From NCBI GenBank assembly GCA_050744245.1, contig JBOGGX010000016.1, forward strand, positions 1 through 5,808: a stretch of DNA of 5,808 nucleotides, given 5' to 3'. The stretch is from JBOGGX01 sp050744245. Lineage in GTDB: Bacteria; Actinomycetota; Acidimicrobiia; Acidimicrobiales; JBOGGX01. The notes below the pieces were generated by a model. It made no database searches. It worked only from the letters and a program-made list of their open reading frames with translations, and was not told the DNA's origin. The position numbers and the translations under genes are program-made. Positions 4,899-5,808 of this stretch are shown piece by piece (position 1 is the stretch's first letter; each line of letters starts with the position of its first letter).

Positions 4899-5466
4899 GG
4901 GCGTCCTCCTCCCGCGGCGGGAACACCAGCTCCCGCAGCCGGCGCCGGGCGCGGTGGAGGCGGACCTTGGCCGCGGTCTCGGAGATGCCCAGCTCGGCCG
5001 CGATGTCCTCGTGGGTCAGGTCGTAGACGTCGCGGAGCACGACGACCGCCCGCAGCCTGGGGGGGAGTTGGCGGAGGGCGTCGGTGAGCCGGTCGCGCAG
5101 GACGGCGGCCTCGGCCCGGGCCGACGGGTCGTTGCTCGGATCGGGGTCGGGGATGCGGGCGTCGTCGGCGAGCTCGTCGTGGCGGTGACGCACCCGCCGA
5201 CCAAGATGGGTGTTGGCGCAGTTGGCCGTGATGCGGTACAGCCACGTGGTGAACTGGGCGTCGCCGCGGAAGTTCTTCAGCCCTCGATAGGCCCGCAGGT
5301 ACGACTCCTGCACCACGTCGCAAGCATCCTCCTCGTTGCCGACCAGCCGGTAGGCGAGGGTGTACGCCTCGGTATGGGTGGCCCGTACCAGCTCCTCGAA
5401 CGCGTGCTGGTCGCCGCCACGGGCGGCGGCCACCACCTCGTCGAGGTCGTGTGGCATACCGGGCAT
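4888..5466 (-). CDS. ECF-type RNA polymerase sigma factor (sigma-70 family)
   Basis: This 192-aa protein has only the sigma2 and sigma4 domains of ECF sigma factors, which direct RNA polymerase to stress or envelope promoters. Sigma2 is about 20-92 (HAFEELVRATHTEAYTLAYR, DVVQESYLRAYRGLKNF, FTTWLYRITANCANTH). An Asp/Pro-rich linker (about 97-115) follows. Sigma4 is about 125-180 (LRQLPPRLRAVVVLRDVYDL, then the helix-turn-helix THEDIAAELGISETAAKVRLHRARRRL). The start could be ATG 5466 or ATG 5457 (three residues shorter); neither has a clear Shine-Dalgarno sequence, and the gene begins only 25 bases after rpmG. It overlaps the anti-sigma gene downstream, the usual sigma/anti-sigma pairing. It could be cotranscribed with tuf-rpmG, which would be unusual for a stress sigma factor. 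Confidence 0.92.
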   Translation of the reverse strand: MPGMPHDLDEVVAAARGGDQHAFEELVRATHTEAYTLAYRLVGNEEDACDVVQESYLRAYRGLKNFRGDAQFTTWLYRITANCANTHLGRRVRHRHDELADDARIPDPDPSNDPSARAEAAVLRDRLTDALRQLPPRLRAVVVLRDVYDLTHEDIAAELGISETAAKVRLHRARRRLRELVFPPREEDAHAV

Positions 5467-5491
5467 TTCGACTACGACCGGAGCGGCCGGG

Positions 5492-5662
5492 TTACCGAGT
5501 TTCCTTGTGGACCGTGTGCCGACGATCCCATCGGCAGTACTTCTTGAGCTCGATGCGATCGCGATCGTTGAGCCTGTTCTTCTGGGTGATGTAGTTCCGC
5601 CTCCGGCACTCGGTGCACTCGAGGGTGACCTTCACCCGCTTCTCGCCGGCCTTCGAGGCCAT
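5492..5662 (-). CDS. rpmG: 50S ribosomal protein L33
   Basis: L33 (56 aa, normal length) is a small 50S protein near the E site. The sequence starts MASKAGEKRVKVTLECTECR and continues with RRNYITQKNRLNDRDRIELK and KYCRWDRRHTVHKETR. The first zinc knuckle CxxC is present (Cys16, Cys19). The second, usually CPxC in the zinc-binding form, reads CRWD (Cys43 to Asp46), so the fourth cysteine is missing. The start ATG at 5662 has GAGGAG seven bases upstream. The gene lies 19 bases after tuf, so they are probably cotranscribed; rpmG upstream of tRNA-Trp/secE is common in bacteria. The stop TAA is 25 bases before the sigma factor start. Confidence 0.96.
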   Translation of the reverse strand: MASKAGEKRVKVTLECTECRRRNYITQKNRLNDRDRIELKKYCRWDRRHTVHKETR

Positions 5663-5681
5663 CGGGCAACTCCTCTGCTCT

Positions 5682-5808
<127 letters not shown>

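Noticed and set aside
5471..5504. ECF-type autoregulatory promoter upstream of the sigma gene (GGAAAC or GGTAAC with CGTAGT)
   Set aside because: The spacings are 22 and 14 bases, outside the usual 16-17, so neither combination is convincing.

Overview
This window is a translation and transcription gene cluster from a GC-rich bacterium, almost entirely on the minus strand. The order on that strand is tuf (3' end), rpmG, an ECF sigma factor, its zinc-finger anti-sigma factor, tRNA-Trp(CCA), secE, nusG, rplK, rplA, rplJ, rplL (5' end). The backbone tRNA-Trp/secE/nusG/rplK/rplA/rplJ/rplL is the near-universal bacterial arrangement. High GC, a NusG with a long acidic N-terminal extension, an L10 starting ENPRPEKVAVVDEV and a cysteine-containing L33 all suggest an actinobacterial lineage, possibly Acidimicrobiia. 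The lineage is inferred from memory of protein styles, not from a search.

Two gene insertions break the canonical order. (i) An ECF sigma/anti-sigma pair (4533-5466) sits between rpmG and tRNA-Trp, co-oriented with the operon. (ii) A sulfite-oxidase-family molybdopterin enzyme (898-2016) sits between rplA and rplJ on the opposite strand. It runs into the 3' end of rplA with a 38-bp tail-to-tail overlap and leaves a 244-bp divergent region (654-897). That region carries a structured leader for rplJL resembling the L10-binding leader, with a 12-bp hairpin and a competing pairing.

The least expected signal is a repeat of about 85 bp present twice in the same orientation. One copy (4432-4516) is intergenic, just upstream of tRNA-Trp. 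The other (3799-3884) lies inside nusG, where it is read in frame as about 29 Ala/Glu/Gly-rich residues of the disordered N-terminal extension. Both copies share outer complementary ends, a GCCGGC pair and a small central hairpin, so they look like a REP-like palindromic element, one copy of which has become protein-coding (similar in concept to Rickettsia palindromic elements).

Functionally, tuf, rpmG, rplK/A/J/L and tRNA-Trp supply the elongation apparatus, NusG couples transcription to translation, and SecE is the essential small translocon subunit. The sigma/anti-sigma pair could tie a membrane or redox stress signal to this region. The molybdoenzyme has no obvious link to the surrounding genes. 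No stretch longer than 300 bases lacks a gene; the two gaps above 150 bases (654-897 and 4352-4532) are described under their own features.
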